Below, in pieces: positions 35,011 to 44,194 of a stretch of DNA of 64,000 nt. The position numbers and the translations under genes are program-made. Where the stretch lies: contig JABDGS010000002.1 of NCBI GenBank assembly GCA_013285915.1, forward strand, positions 21,169 through 85,168. The letters are read 5' to 3'. Every line of letters begins with the position of its first letter. Position 1 is the first letter of the stretch. The notes under the pieces are model-generated. The model saw nothing but the letters and a program-made list of their open reading frames with translations. It made no database searches and had not been told where the DNA came from. Source of the stretch: Bacteroidota bacterium (GTDB lineage: Bacteria > Bacteroidota > Bacteroidia > Chitinophagales > Chitinophagaceae).

Positions 35011-35970
35011 CTAAATCAATTCATCAGCACTAAGGCTGCCTTGTAAATAATGCTGTACCTGTGTACACGCAATTTGCGCAAATTCTTCAAACACCTCCTT
35101 AACCGTCCAGCCGATATGCGGTGTAATAATAACATTAGGCAAAGACCTCAACGGAGAATCAACAGGCAGCGGCTCGTGCACAAACACATCAAGCCCCGCT
35201 GCTGACAGCGGGCCATTAACAAGTACACCGGCAAGTGCCACCTCGTCAATTATAGCACCGCGTGCAGTATTAATAAGCACTGCACCGGGTTTCATTTTTT
35301 TCAAATTACCCTCATTCATTAAACCGGTAGATTCGGGCGAAAGCTTTAAATGAATGCTTACTATATCGCTGGTGGTTAAAAGTTCGTCCAATGACACTCT
35401 TGGTATATCACTATTATTATTGCTCACTGCTTCTGTGCGCTGCCATGCTACTACATCCATATCAAAAGCGTCCCGTGCAATACGTGCTACACGGGCGCCA
35501 TGCCTGCCAAGCCCGAGTATGCCCATGCGTTTTTTTGCAAGCACTCGGCCTGTTACCAAAGGCCATTTGCCTGCATGCATAGCTGCATTTGCAGGTGGCA
35601 CTTTATGCATAATACCAAGCGCCATTGCAAACGTAAGCTCCGGTACTGACGCCAGCGGTGCTTTTACATGTCGGCCAAGTGCAATTTTTACGCCGCGCTC
35701 ACGGGCTGCATTTATATCAACATGGTAGGCATGCCCGCCGGTTTGCAACACAAGTTCCAGCCTGGGCAGCCTTGCAAACACCTTTTCTGTTAGGGGTGTC
35801 CGCTCGCGAATTGCCATCAAAAAATTAGCGGCGGCAATGTCGGCGTTGTTAGCCTCACTTATTGGCCCCTGCAGGTATTTTATGTCAACAATATTCTCTA
35901 TTTCTTTCCAGCAGGGTGAGGCTGCAATCAGGCCTTCCCAATCATCCAGCACAAGCAATAAAGGTTTCAT
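35011..35970 (-). CDS. D-2-hydroxyacid dehydrogenase
   Basis: The 319-aa protein has the dinucleotide motif GILGLGRHGARVA, the family block INTARGAIIDE (Arg), a Glu in HEPLPVDSP and the HIGW catalytic His (TPHIGW). It reduces 2-keto acids to D-2-hydroxy acids, or the reverse, with NAD(P)H. The RRX cofactor-specificity residue falls in WQRTEA. It lies 35 bp downstream of a cyclase-family gene on the same strand and is likely in its operon. Confidence 0.92.
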   Translation of the reverse strand: MKPLLLVLDDWEGLIAASPCWKEIENIVDIKYLQGPISEANNADIAAANFLMAIRERTPLTEKVFARLPRLELVLQTGGHAYHVDINAARERGVKIALGRHVKAPLASVPELTFAMALGIMHKVPPANAAMHAGKWPLVTGRVLAKKRMGILGLGRHGARVARIARDAFDMDVVAWQRTEAVSNNNSDIPRVSLDELLTTSDIVSIHLKLSPESTGLMNEGNLKKMKPGAVLINTARGAIIDEVALAGVLVNGPLSAAGLDVFVHEPLPVDSPLRSLPNVIITPHIGWTVKEVFEEFAQIACTQVQHYLQGSLSADELI

Positions 35971-36005
35971 AAAAAATGGTTTCGGTATGGTTTTTATAGC
36001 ACAAT

Positions 36006-36689
36006 TTATTGCAATGCCACTTTTGCGAAAGCCCTTACGGGAAAAGTGCCTGCGCCCTTAAATTTTGGCGGAACTGCGCTAAATATTGCACCTGTTTGCG
36101 GCAGTGCAGCTAAATTACAAAGATGCTCAACAATTAATATTCCTGCACCTAAAAGAGTTGAGTGCACAGGCCTGCTTTTTGTACGAGTATCGTCAATATT
36201 GTGGCTGTCGATACCAACAAGTTTTACATTGCAGCTAAGTAAATATTCTGCGGCATCCTTTGTCAAAAAGGGGTGATTTTCATAATACAATTCCGTGTTC
36301 CAATGTGCATCCCACCCCGTATGCACCAGCACAGCGCGACCGTTTAATTCAAGGCCATTAAAATATGTTGCATCAACAGCAAGCGCTGTTGTATGGGGCA
36401 CATGTATAACAATGGCGGGCAACTCTGCAATCGCGTCCAGCGTAACCTCTGATAAATCTTTGCCGTCGCTGTACCGGTGAAAAGGGCAATCAATATAAGT
36501 GCCGGTGTTGGTAACCATATCTATTTTGCCTATTTGAAAAGAAGTACCTTCCTCATAAAACTTCTTTGAATCCTCGCGGCTTAGGTAATCACAAATAACG
36601 GGCGCGGGCAGGCCCTTATAAGTTACCAACCCGTTATGTATAGTATGGCTTAGATCAATAAGGCTGTATTGCTGTTTATTTTCCTGCAT
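36006..36689 (-). CDS. Cyclase family protein (kynurenine formamidase-like) with altered metal motif
   Basis: The 227-aa protein has the cyclase/KynB fold (DLSHTIHNGLVTYKGLPAP at the start, VLVHTGWDAHW in the middle, LVGIDSHNIDD). The hallmark HxGTHxDxPxH is NTGTYIDCPFH here: the first two His ligands are Asn and Tyr, while Asp and the last His remain. A subgroup of the family seems to share this, so it may bind metal differently or act on another substrate. It precedes the D-2-hydroxyacid dehydrogenase gene by 35 bp in the same direction. Confidence 0.88.
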   Translation of the reverse strand: MQENKQQYSLIDLSHTIHNGLVTYKGLPAPVICDYLSREDSKKFYEEGTSFQIGKIDMVTNTGTYIDCPFHRYSDGKDLSEVTLDAIAELPAIVIHVPHTTALAVDATYFNGLELNGRAVLVHTGWDAHWNTELYYENHPFLTKDAAEYLLSCNVKLVGIDSHNIDDTRTKSRPVHSTLLGAGILIVEHLCNLAALPQTGAIFSAVPPKFKGAGTFPVRAFAKVALQ

Positions 36690-37006
36690 ATTTTTGGTTT
36701 AAATAAAGGCAAATCAAATGTAAAGCTTTCTCAAAACGTCAGCCAATAAAAACTCCGGCTCACCCACCCCGGAATACTGTAGCGGGATATTTTATTGTTT
36801 AAATTTTTAGCCCGTAACTGCTTAATCATATATCAGGTGCTGTAATAAATTGCGTGCTGGTTGTTATTTAGAAAACCTGTCGGTATAATACGCCTGTCCG
36901 CAAATGCGGCCGTTAAAAACTGAAGCTGTTTTCTTTAATTTTTTAGCAACACCTTTGTATAGGTGGTTTTACCTATTGGCAGAAACTCGTAATTAAATTT
37001 GAAGTT
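36690..37006. other. Divergent intergenic region between cyclase and ketopantoate reductase genes
   Basis: This gap separates divergent genes, so it should hold two promoters. A TAAATTTG box (36994-37001) fits TAnnTTTG but lies only 5 bp before the 37007 ATG. No operator or repeat stands out otherwise. Confidence 0.5.
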
Positions 37007-37939
37007 ATGACGCAGGAATATAAAATAGCAGTTATCGGTATTGGAGGCGTGGGTGGTTACGTTGGCGCAAAACTGGCTGCTCACTACCATGGGACTGATA
37101 ACGTTAAAATTATTTTTTTTGCCCGGGGCGAAAATGAAGCTGCAATAAAAAATAATGGACTGAAGTTAATTACAGGTAATGAAGAAATAATATGCCAGCC
37201 CAGTGTTGTAACGTCTGTAGTGGAGGAAATTGGACAAGCAGACCTGATTATTTGTTGTGTGAAAAATTATAACCTTGATGAAAGCATAAGATTACTAAAA
37301 CCGGCGGTTAAACAAAGCACAATTTTTTTGCCCTTGCTTAATGGGTTGGATGCCCCACAAAAAATAAAAAAGATATATCCTTACGCAACCGTTGCCGATG
37401 GCTGCATCTATCTTGTTGCACGCTTAATAGCGCCGGGCATTGTGCAGCAATTCGGCAATACGAACCAACTATGGTTTGGTATGAGCGGCAAGCGAAATGC
37501 CGATTTTGAGATGATTGAAAGTGTGATTTCAGCGGCGGGTATAAACGTAGCATACACACAGGAAATTGAGCAGGTTTGCTGGGAAAAGTATTTTCTTATT
37601 TCAACAATTGCCACGCTTACGTCATACCTTGATGCTTCTATCGGAGACGTTCTTAATAACGGCAATTATAAGGAGATGCTTCTTGGGCTGATGGGCGAAT
37701 TGCTGCAAACGGCAATAGCTAATGGTGTAACCTTACCAGTAGATATTGTTGAAAAAACTATCAGCAAATTATCCGCAATGCCGTACGCATCAATTACTTC
37801 TATGCACGCAGATTTTAAAAAAGGTAATTTTACTGAACTAAGTTCACTTACGGGTTATGTTGTATCACTTGCCCGGCAATATCATATTTCGGCACCTTAC
37901 TATACAAAAATGTTCGCAACCCTCTCACAAAAAAATTAA
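37007..37939 (+). CDS. Ketopantoate reductase family protein (PanE/ApbA-like)
   Basis: The 310-aa protein has the NADPH motif GIGGVGGYVGAKLA at residues 10-23. It also has the family Lys in VKNYNLD and the second Lys in CWEKYFLISTIATLTSYLDASIG, and the C-terminal helical domain (MLLGLMGELLQTAIANGV). It reduces 2-dehydropantoate to pantoate in the coenzyme A pathway, or acts on another 2-keto acid; paralogues are common, so the specific role is uncertain. It is monocistronic. Confidence 0.88.
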   Translation: MTQEYKIAVIGIGGVGGYVGAKLAAHYHGTDNVKIIFFARGENEAAIKNNGLKLITGNEEIICQPSVVTSVVEEIGQADLIICCVKNYNLDESIRLLKPAVKQSTIFLPLLNGLDAPQKIKKIYPYATVADGCIYLVARLIAPGIVQQFGNTNQLWFGMSGKRNADFEMIESVISAAGINVAYTQEIEQVCWEKYFLISTIATLTSYLDASIGDVLNNGNYKEMLLGLMGELLQTAIANGVTLPVDIVEKTISKLSAMPYASITSMHADFKKGNFTELSSLTGYVVSLARQYHISAPYYTKMFATLSQKN

Positions 37940-38066
37940 TGCATGCAGGCACTGGAACAGCCGCGGTTTAAGCCGGGCAAACCTTTAATTTATTTCCCAA
38001 AGCGTTCAGCCACAAAAAAGCGGGCATACAATGATATGCCGGCTTGTAAAATCTTAACCAAATAAT

Positions 38067-40589
38067 TTATTTTGGGTCAAGTGCCCTTTTTATTCTTTCT
38101 GCAACGTCCTGTAAATGATACTTGCTCAATTTATCTATAGTGCCGGGTATTGCTGCGAGTATCTCATTTCTCAGTGTTGTTAAATGTGCCCGTACAATGG
38201 ATGGAATATCGGTATTTTTTACATTGGTACCAAGCAGTGCAATAACCTGCGCTGGCAGGCCTTGCGTATTGGCAACCTGCGGAGGGTTAATAATGTTTAT
38301 TAAATCCTCTGTATACGCTTTTTGCAGGTTACGCCTGCAAACATCAATTGGTTTTTTTGTGGCCAACTCACTCCAAACGCCTTTTTTAATATCATCCAGC
38401 ATATCGTCTGGTTGGTAAGTTATAGTTGTACCAAACCGGGTACTGCTTATAGCAAGGCGGTTTAACCTGGCTGCGCTTAATAGGCTGTTTACTACACCTG
38501 TTTGCATGTTTGCAACAGCATCGTTGCTAACTGGGTTATTAAATTTATCGAGTATGTTTTTATCAATAAGCCAGTAAGGCGTTTCAAATAACTGCTTATT
38601 TAAAAAGGCAACCGCATCTTTTTGCAGATTTTTTGGTGTAGGTTCATACACATCGCCTGTTTGTTCAACGCTTTTCGGGGTTTCATAAATGCCGCCTACA
38701 TTTCTTAACACGTGCGACATATACAGGCTAAACTGCCCTATCACCTCGTTATACATGTCTTTCAGGTTGTCATACTTATCCGCTTCTTCGCTTGTCCAGG
38801 CTGGCAATTGCAGCATTATTCTCTTTAAATTCCTTATCCCATATTCACTTGCCTTCATAGCATTATCACCAAGATCTTCTGTTTGTGAGCGTGGATCGTA
38901 GGGATTTAACTCCGTGCCAAACCATAAGCGCGGGTTAGCGGCAAGGCTGTCAATAACCCATTTGTTTATAATCTTTTCATCCTCTTTTTCATCTTTTGCG
39001 CCCGTTGGCATATAGCCCCATTTAATTGCCCACTTATCATATTCCCCAATCCTGGGAAAGAGCCCGGCTTCAGTAATGCTGTCTTCTGGCTGTGCCACAT
39101 AGTTAAATCGTGCATAATCCATTATGCTTGCCGTGTGGCCGTGTGCCTCAACCCATGCCTTATTACGCAATAGTTCTACGGGCGTGCGGCTGCTGCTGCC
39201 CATGTTGTGGCGCAGGCCGAGCGTATGTCCCACTTCATGCGATGATACAAAACGTATCAACTGGCCCATTAGAGTATCGTCAAATTTCATTTTCCGCGCT
39301 TTAGGGTCAACCGCCGCGGTTTGTATCATAAACCAGTCGTGCACAAGCTTCATTACATTATGATACCATTGAATATGACTTTCCAGTATTTCACCGCTGC
39401 GGGGGTCGTGAATATTTGGGCCATACGCATTTTCAATATCAGATGCAAAATATCGTATCACCGAAAAACGGGCATCTTCTGTACTCATCGTGGTATCGCC
39501 TTCCGGCCATTCCTTAGCCATAATAGCGTTTTTAAACCCCGCTTTTTCAAAAGCCCTTTGCCAGTCATTAACACCTGCAATAAGGTAGGGGCGCCACTGT
39601 TTGGGGGTTGCAGGGTCAATGTAATATATTATAGGTTTTTTAGGTTCCACAAGTTCCCCTTTCTTCCATTTCTCAAAGTCTTCGTCTTTAAGTTCAAGTC
39701 TCCAGCGTGTTATAAATGTATTTTCTTCCACTTTTTGCTCATCATCACTGTATACCTGGTATTGATCTGCAAAAAAGCCAACACGGGGGTCGTATGCCCT
39801 TTTTGCCATAGGCTCATGCGGCAAAATAATAAATGATGTGTTCATTTCAACAGTTACTGCACCAGCTGCCTCTGCCGCGGGCAATGAAGCTGAGCCAGGC
39901 GCGCCCGGACCAAACCCACCCGATGAAATATATGTTTTTACTGTTTTGACCTCTGTATTAACCGGAAACGTATGAATGGTTTGAATATATGACCTGTCTG
40001 GTGACAGCCCGGTCAGGTTAAGCCTTCGTTTTGCAGCAGGGCTTATACTCACCACCTGGTTATCGCCCCTGAAAAAATCAGTAACATCAATAATTACGCT
40101 TGCCGAATCTTTGCCAAGCGCTTTTATATCAAATGCGGCAGCAATAGGGTTTACGTATGAATTATTAACTGCTTTATATATTGCGTTGGTGGAATCCGCA
40201 ACACTTATGGTAGTTACAACCCTTAGAAAAACATTGTTTGAAGGCCCTTTTTGCCACAATATTGTTTGCTGGTTGGCCAACTCGCCGCCATACACGCCAC
40301 CGCCACCAGCCACCTTACTAAAACGGGTAATGGCCATTATTTCCCTGTTTAAAATTGAATCGGGTATCTCAAAATACCATTTCTCATCAACCTTGTGTAC
40401 CGTAAACAGGCCATGCTTTGTTACCGCCTTATCTGTTATTACATCCGTATATTTTTTTGGGCCTTGTTCCGGTTCGTGCCTGTTGTTTGGTACAGGTTGC
40501 TGTTGAGCGGATGGTACCACCACAGGTGTTTTTTGGGCAAACAAGCCTCCGCATACAAACAGGGCCGTTATTGTTAACAATTTTTTCAT
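38067..40589 (-). CDS. Secreted metzincin-type zinc metalloprotease (DUF5117/DUF4953 type)
   Basis: The 840-aa protein has signal peptide MKKLLTITALFVCGGLFA. Near residue 450 it has the metzincin signature HEVGHTLGLRH, with a following Met-turn candidate SIMDYARFNY. The N-terminal 300 residues match the DUF5117 block (YFEIPDSILNREIMAITRFSKV); a C-terminal DUF4953-like region follows. Bacteroidota carry several of these large exported proteases. It is monocistronic and divergent from exbB. Confidence 0.9.
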   Translation of the reverse strand: MKKLLTITALFVCGGLFAQKTPVVVPSAQQQPVPNNRHEPEQGPKKYTDVITDKAVTKHGLFTVHKVDEKWYFEIPDSILNREIMAITRFSKVAGGGGVYGGELANQQTILWQKGPSNNVFLRVVTTISVADSTNAIYKAVNNSYVNPIAAAFDIKALGKDSASVIIDVTDFFRGDNQVVSISPAAKRRLNLTGLSPDRSYIQTIHTFPVNTEVKTVKTYISSGGFGPGAPGSASLPAAEAAGAVTVEMNTSFIILPHEPMAKRAYDPRVGFFADQYQVYSDDEQKVEENTFITRWRLELKDEDFEKWKKGELVEPKKPIIYYIDPATPKQWRPYLIAGVNDWQRAFEKAGFKNAIMAKEWPEGDTTMSTEDARFSVIRYFASDIENAYGPNIHDPRSGEILESHIQWYHNVMKLVHDWFMIQTAAVDPKARKMKFDDTLMGQLIRFVSSHEVGHTLGLRHNMGSSSRTPVELLRNKAWVEAHGHTASIMDYARFNYVAQPEDSITEAGLFPRIGEYDKWAIKWGYMPTGAKDEKEDEKIINKWVIDSLAANPRLWFGTELNPYDPRSQTEDLGDNAMKASEYGIRNLKRIMLQLPAWTSEEADKYDNLKDMYNEVIGQFSLYMSHVLRNVGGIYETPKSVEQTGDVYEPTPKNLQKDAVAFLNKQLFETPYWLIDKNILDKFNNPVSNDAVANMQTGVVNSLLSAARLNRLAISSTRFGTTITYQPDDMLDDIKKGVWSELATKKPIDVCRRNLQKAYTEDLINIINPPQVANTQGLPAQVIALLGTNVKNTDIPSIVRAHLTTLRNEILAAIPGTIDKLSKYHLQDVAERIKRALDPK

Positions 40590-40903
40590 GAAGAATTTTT
40601 AGCGATAAATAATAAACTTGCTTTAAAAGAATGGCAATGCTAACAAAGAAATGATAATTGTCAAAATGCCTGCTGCCAAAGGTCTTTAAATACCCATGTT
40701 TTCGGTAAAACAGGCAAAAAACATTATTGAATTAATAAAAAAAAATAAAAACCAATTTGATTTTTAAAAAAAAAATTTAATTTGTGCACCCCTTCCGTTA
40801 GAATTTTAGAAAATACTTTTTATTTGAAGTGAATTTTCGTTAGAATTGCTAAATCAAATTTTTTTGAATACTAGTTTTAAAAACCTAAAAAATCAATTGC
40901 GTC
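40590..40903. other. A/T-rich upstream region of the exbB operon with direct repeats
   Basis: CGTTAGAATT occurs at 40796-40805 and 40838-40847, 42 bp apart (four helical turns), 57 to 98 bp before the exbB start. The region also has long A and T runs. A clean TAnnTTTG box is not seen. Confidence 0.5.
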
Positions 40904-41770
40904 ATGGCTGAAACTAAACCAACTGCCACAGTAGCAGCAACTAAGAGCACAACATCTGTACAACCTAAAAAATCAGGTAACTCCGTTTCATGGTTAGCAC
41001 CGTTAGTTTGTATAATTATCGGTTATACCGTTTGGCGTTTTCTATTGGGAGACCCCAAAAATTTCGATCACCCTGATATGACAGGCGGTTTCTGGCCATC
41101 ACACGAAGGCCCTAAGGGCAACTGGAGCCGTATGTATACCGGCGGTATAATAGTACCTATTTTGATAGGCACTTTGTTAACGGTTTTAACATTTGTTGTT
41201 GAGCGTTTTTTAACTGTTACAAAAGCACAGGGTACAGGCAGCATTGCTGAATTTATCCGTAAAGTGCAGTATAACCTTGCCAACAAAGATGTTGATAAGG
41301 CGATTGCTGAATGCGACAAACAAAAAGGCTCAGTAGGTAATGTAATGAAAGCCGGTTTGCGCAAATACAAAGAAATGATCACCAACACTGAACTTGACAC
41401 CGAACAAAAAGTGCTTAATATTCAGAAAGAAGTTGAAGAAGCTACAGCGCTTGAGCTGCCAATGCTGGAGAAAAACCTCGTGTTCCTTTCTACCATCGCA
41501 TCAATAGCAACCTTACTTGGTCTGTTGGGTACGGTAATGGGTATGATACGTTCATTCTCATCTTTGGGCGAAGCGGGCGGTGCAGATGCATCAGCAAAGC
41601 TGTCAGTAGGTATCTCTGAAGCCCTGTATAACACAGCGCTTGGTATCGGTACTTCAGCCATTTCAATCATTATGTATAACGTGTTTACTACAAGGATTGA
41701 TGCCATTACTTACGGTATAGATGAGTCAGGCTTTACTTTAACACAAAGCTTCGCAGCCAATTACAAATAA
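40904..41770 (+). CDS. exbB: MotA/TolQ/ExbB proton channel protein
   Basis: The 288-aa product has a TM segment at about residues 30-48, one at 80-103, and the two conserved ExbB helices (FLSTIASIATLLGLLGTVMGMIRSF and LSVGISEALYNTALGIGTSAISIIMYN). The large cytoplasmic loop lies between. With ExbD it converts proton-motive force into TonB movement for outer-membrane transport. It is first in the exbB-exbD-exbD-tonB-tonB cluster and is preceded by A/T-rich leader with two CGTTAGAATT repeats. Confidence 0.92.
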   Translation: MAETKPTATVAATKSTTSVQPKKSGNSVSWLAPLVCIIIGYTVWRFLLGDPKNFDHPDMTGGFWPSHEGPKGNWSRMYTGGIIVPILIGTLLTVLTFVVERFLTVTKAQGTGSIAEFIRKVQYNLANKDVDKAIAECDKQKGSVGNVMKAGLRKYKEMITNTELDTEQKVLNIQKEVEEATALELPMLEKNLVFLSTIASIATLLGLLGTVMGMIRSFSSLGEAGGADASAKLSVGISEALYNTALGIGTSAISIIMYNVFTTRIDAITYGIDESGFTLTQSFAANYK

Positions 41771-41839
41771 TTTTGTAAATTGGCTATGGAAATTCGTTTT
41801 AAATGCATCTTATATTGTACGTAGTAAAAAATTTAAACA

Positions 41840-42511
41840 ATGGCCAGACCGAAAATACCGCGAAAAAGTACTAACGTTGATATGACGGCTATGTGTGATG
41901 TGGCTTTTTTGCTGTTATCATTTTTCATTCTCACAACCAAGCCCAAGCCATCAACGGCTGTGCCTATTGATACACCTTCTTCGGTAGTAACCAAAAAAGC
42001 GCCCGAAAAGGACCTTGTATTAATATCGCTGAACAAAGACAATAAGATATTCCTTTCAACAGGTGATAGCAAAGCAGACAAGGATAGCAAGCAGGCAATT
42101 ATAGAAAGCGTTAACACAAACAAAAACCTTGGTTTAACACCCACGGAAATAGCGCTTTTAACAAAAGCCCCTTTTATTGGTGTGCCGCTTGCCCAACTAA
42201 AGCAACAGGCAAAAATGTCGCCGGACGACATGAATGCTACAACTTTAAGCGGTATACTTGTTAAAGATTCAACCGATAATGAAATGGTTGACTGGTTGCG
42301 TGGTGTTAAAGATGCTTACGCAGGCAGGCAGGTTAATATTTTGCTTAAAGGCGATAACGTGGCTAAATACCCGGGCTTTAAGTACATTTTAGCCGCTTTA
42401 AAAAAGAACGACCTTCTTAAATTCCAGATGATCACCAACCCGTCAGCTATTCCTGCTGGCAGCGTACTTTATGTGGGTATTAAGAATGGAACAATTAAAT
42501 CAGCAGATTAG
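41840..42511 (+). CDS. exbD: ExbD/TolR family biopolymer transport protein (first)
   Basis: The 223-aa protein has the ExbD layout: a short basic N-terminus, one TM (MCDVAFLLLSFFILTT) with the conserved Asp at residue 20, and a periplasmic domain. It is longer than the second ExbD and has an extra segment (residues about 80-150) between TM and the C-terminal fold. The two ExbDs probably form a heterodimer in the channel. Confidence 0.9.
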   Translation: MARPKIPRKSTNVDMTAMCDVAFLLLSFFILTTKPKPSTAVPIDTPSSVVTKKAPEKDLVLISLNKDNKIFLSTGDSKADKDSKQAIIESVNTNKNLGLTPTEIALLTKAPFIGVPLAQLKQQAKMSPDDMNATTLSGILVKDSTDNEMVDWLRGVKDAYAGRQVNILLKGDNVAKYPGFKYILAALKKNDLLKFQMITNPSAIPAGSVLYVGIKNGTIKSAD

Positions 42512-42543
42512 CAAACAATATTACTTAGTAAAAAACTTTTGTT

Positions 42544-43110
42544 ATGGCAGAAATGGATACCTCCAGTGGTGGGGGACATAAAAAAGGGCCAGGCGTCAAA
42601 AAAGGAAAGAAAATGTCTACCAGGGTTGATTTAACCCCAATGGTGGACCTTGGCTTCCTGCTTATTACCTTTTTTATCTTCACCACTACCATGAGTAAGC
42701 CAACAGCGTTAAAGCTTAACCTTCCGGCAGATACAAAAGACCCCAACCAGCAAAACAAGCTGAACGACAAATCAGCCTTGACCATTTTGCTGGGTAAGGA
42801 AAATAATGTATTCTATTACGAAGGGCAGCTTTCGCCCAATGGCGCAAACTTTAAAGCATCAAACTTTAAAGAGATAAGGGATGAAATAATGCAAAAAAAG
42901 AATAACACCGATACCACCTTCATGGTTATTATTAAACCCAACGATGAAAGCAACTACAAAAATGTTGTTGACATTTTGGATGAAATGAAAATAACACAGG
43001 TAGGGCGTTACGCTTTGGTTGATATTACGCCCATGGAAGACCAGTTTGTAAGAATAACTGAGGGCGAACCTGCTACTGCTGTACCTGCAGCACCGGCCGG
43101 TAAAAAGTAA
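42544..43110 (+). CDS. exbD: ExbD/TolR family biopolymer transport protein (second)
   Basis: The 188-aa product starts with a Gly/Lys-rich cytoplasmic tail (GGGHKKGPGVKKGKK), then the conserved VDLTPMVDLGFLLITFFIF TM with Asp35, and a periplasmic domain ending in Ala/Pro. It is a close-spaced paralogue of the first ExbD (32 bp between) and belongs to the same operon. Confidence 0.92.
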   Translation: MAEMDTSSGGGHKKGPGVKKGKKMSTRVDLTPMVDLGFLLITFFIFTTTMSKPTALKLNLPADTKDPNQQNKLNDKSALTILLGKENNVFYYEGQLSPNGANFKASNFKEIRDEIMQKKNNTDTTFMVIIKPNDESNYKNVVDILDEMKITQVGRYALVDITPMEDQFVRITEGEPATAVPAAPAGKK

Positions 43111-43149
43111 TTGAATGGTTTTGTATATTATTTATTAAACATTGCAGTA

Positions 43150-43971
43150 ATGGAAAAAAACAAAATTCTTGATGCTGACATCCTGGATATAATTTTTGAG
43201 GGGCGAAATAAGCAGTATGGTGCTTATGAGCTTCGCAAAACTTATAACCGAAGGCTTCTTATAGCGATAGCTGTAATGCTGGGGATATGCCTGTTTTTGG
43301 TGGGGGGTTCGCTTGTTGCCGGCAGAGCTTCCGGGCCCAAAAAAGCGGCAGTATTTGTTCAGGATGTGTCATTGGCTGATGTGCACGAGGAGAAAAAAGA
43401 ACCACCTCCTCCACCGCCACCTCCTCCACCAAAGGAGCCGCCAAAAGTTGAAATTAAACAGTTTACGCCTCCTAAAATTGTAAAAGAGGAAGTAAAAGAA
43501 CCACCTCCAAAGCAGGAAGAGCTGGAAGATACCAAAATTGGTACTATTAACCAGGAAGGTATAAAAACCGATGTGGTAGCCCCGCCTGTTGAGGAAAAAG
43601 GTACTGGTGTGGTAGAAGCGCCTAAAGTTGAAGAAGACTACGATAAAGAATTTAAAACCGTGCAGATACAAGCCCAGTTTCCTGGTGGCCCTGATGCATG
43701 GCAAAAATACCTGCAGCGTAATTTGCGCGCAGAAGTAGCTTCTGATAATGGTGCGCCTCCCGGCAACTATACAGTTGTAGTTTCTTTCCTTGTTGATAAG
43801 GAAGGCAATATATCTGAGGTTAAAGCTGAAAATAGCCCTGGTTATGGCACATCTGATGAAGCTGTAAGGGTTATTCAAAGGGGCCCTAAATGGAAGCCTG
43901 CCGTTCAAAATGGCCGTAACGTAATTTACCGTCAAAAACAGTCAATTACATTCTCCATCTCCGAAGGTTAA
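43150..43971 (+). CDS. tonB: Energy transducer TonB (first copy)
   Basis: Starting at the Met at 43150 (MEKNKILDADILDII), the 273-aa protein has the Bacteroidota-type N-terminus GAYELRKTYNRR, one TM segment (about residues 35-57), a Pro-rich arm (ten Pro in a row, about residues 85-100) and the C-terminal TonB box domain (YTVVVSFLVDKEGNISEVKAENSPGYGTSDEAVRVI). The frame opens upstream at a TTG (43111), which I reject. A strong terminator follows at 43995-44028, so the second TonB may be transcribed separately. Confidence 0.93.
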   Translation: MEKNKILDADILDIIFEGRNKQYGAYELRKTYNRRLLIAIAVMLGICLFLVGGSLVAGRASGPKKAAVFVQDVSLADVHEEKKEPPPPPPPPPPKEPPKVEIKQFTPPKIVKEEVKEPPPKQEELEDTKIGTINQEGIKTDVVAPPVEEKGTGVVEAPKVEEDYDKEFKTVQIQAQFPGGPDAWQKYLQRNLRAEVASDNGAPPGNYTVVVSFLVDKEGNISEVKAENSPGYGTSDEAVRVIQRGPKWKPAVQNGRNVIYRQKQSITFSISEG

Positions 43972-43994
43972 TCTTTCAAAAACTAATACATACC

Positions 43995-44028
43995 AGGCCT
44001 CCCGCAACAGCGGGGGGCCTTTTTTTTA
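43995..44028 (+). terminator. Intrinsic terminator after first tonB
   Basis: Stem AGGCCTCCCGC / GCGGGGGGCCT (one G-T pair) with an AACA loop, followed by eight T. It closes the exbB-exbD-exbD-tonB unit. Confidence 0.9.
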
Positions 44029-44194
44029 TCCCTCATATATAACGCCTAAACCAATGTGAAGTAATAAATATTTTATGGAATTTCTTCATTGCTGAATCTC
44101 ATTAACGGCTTTCAAATACTTGTTACAACATCCCCGCGCGGAATGTACAACCCCCTTCCTGTGTAATATTTTTTCACAAGGAAAAACCTTAAAA

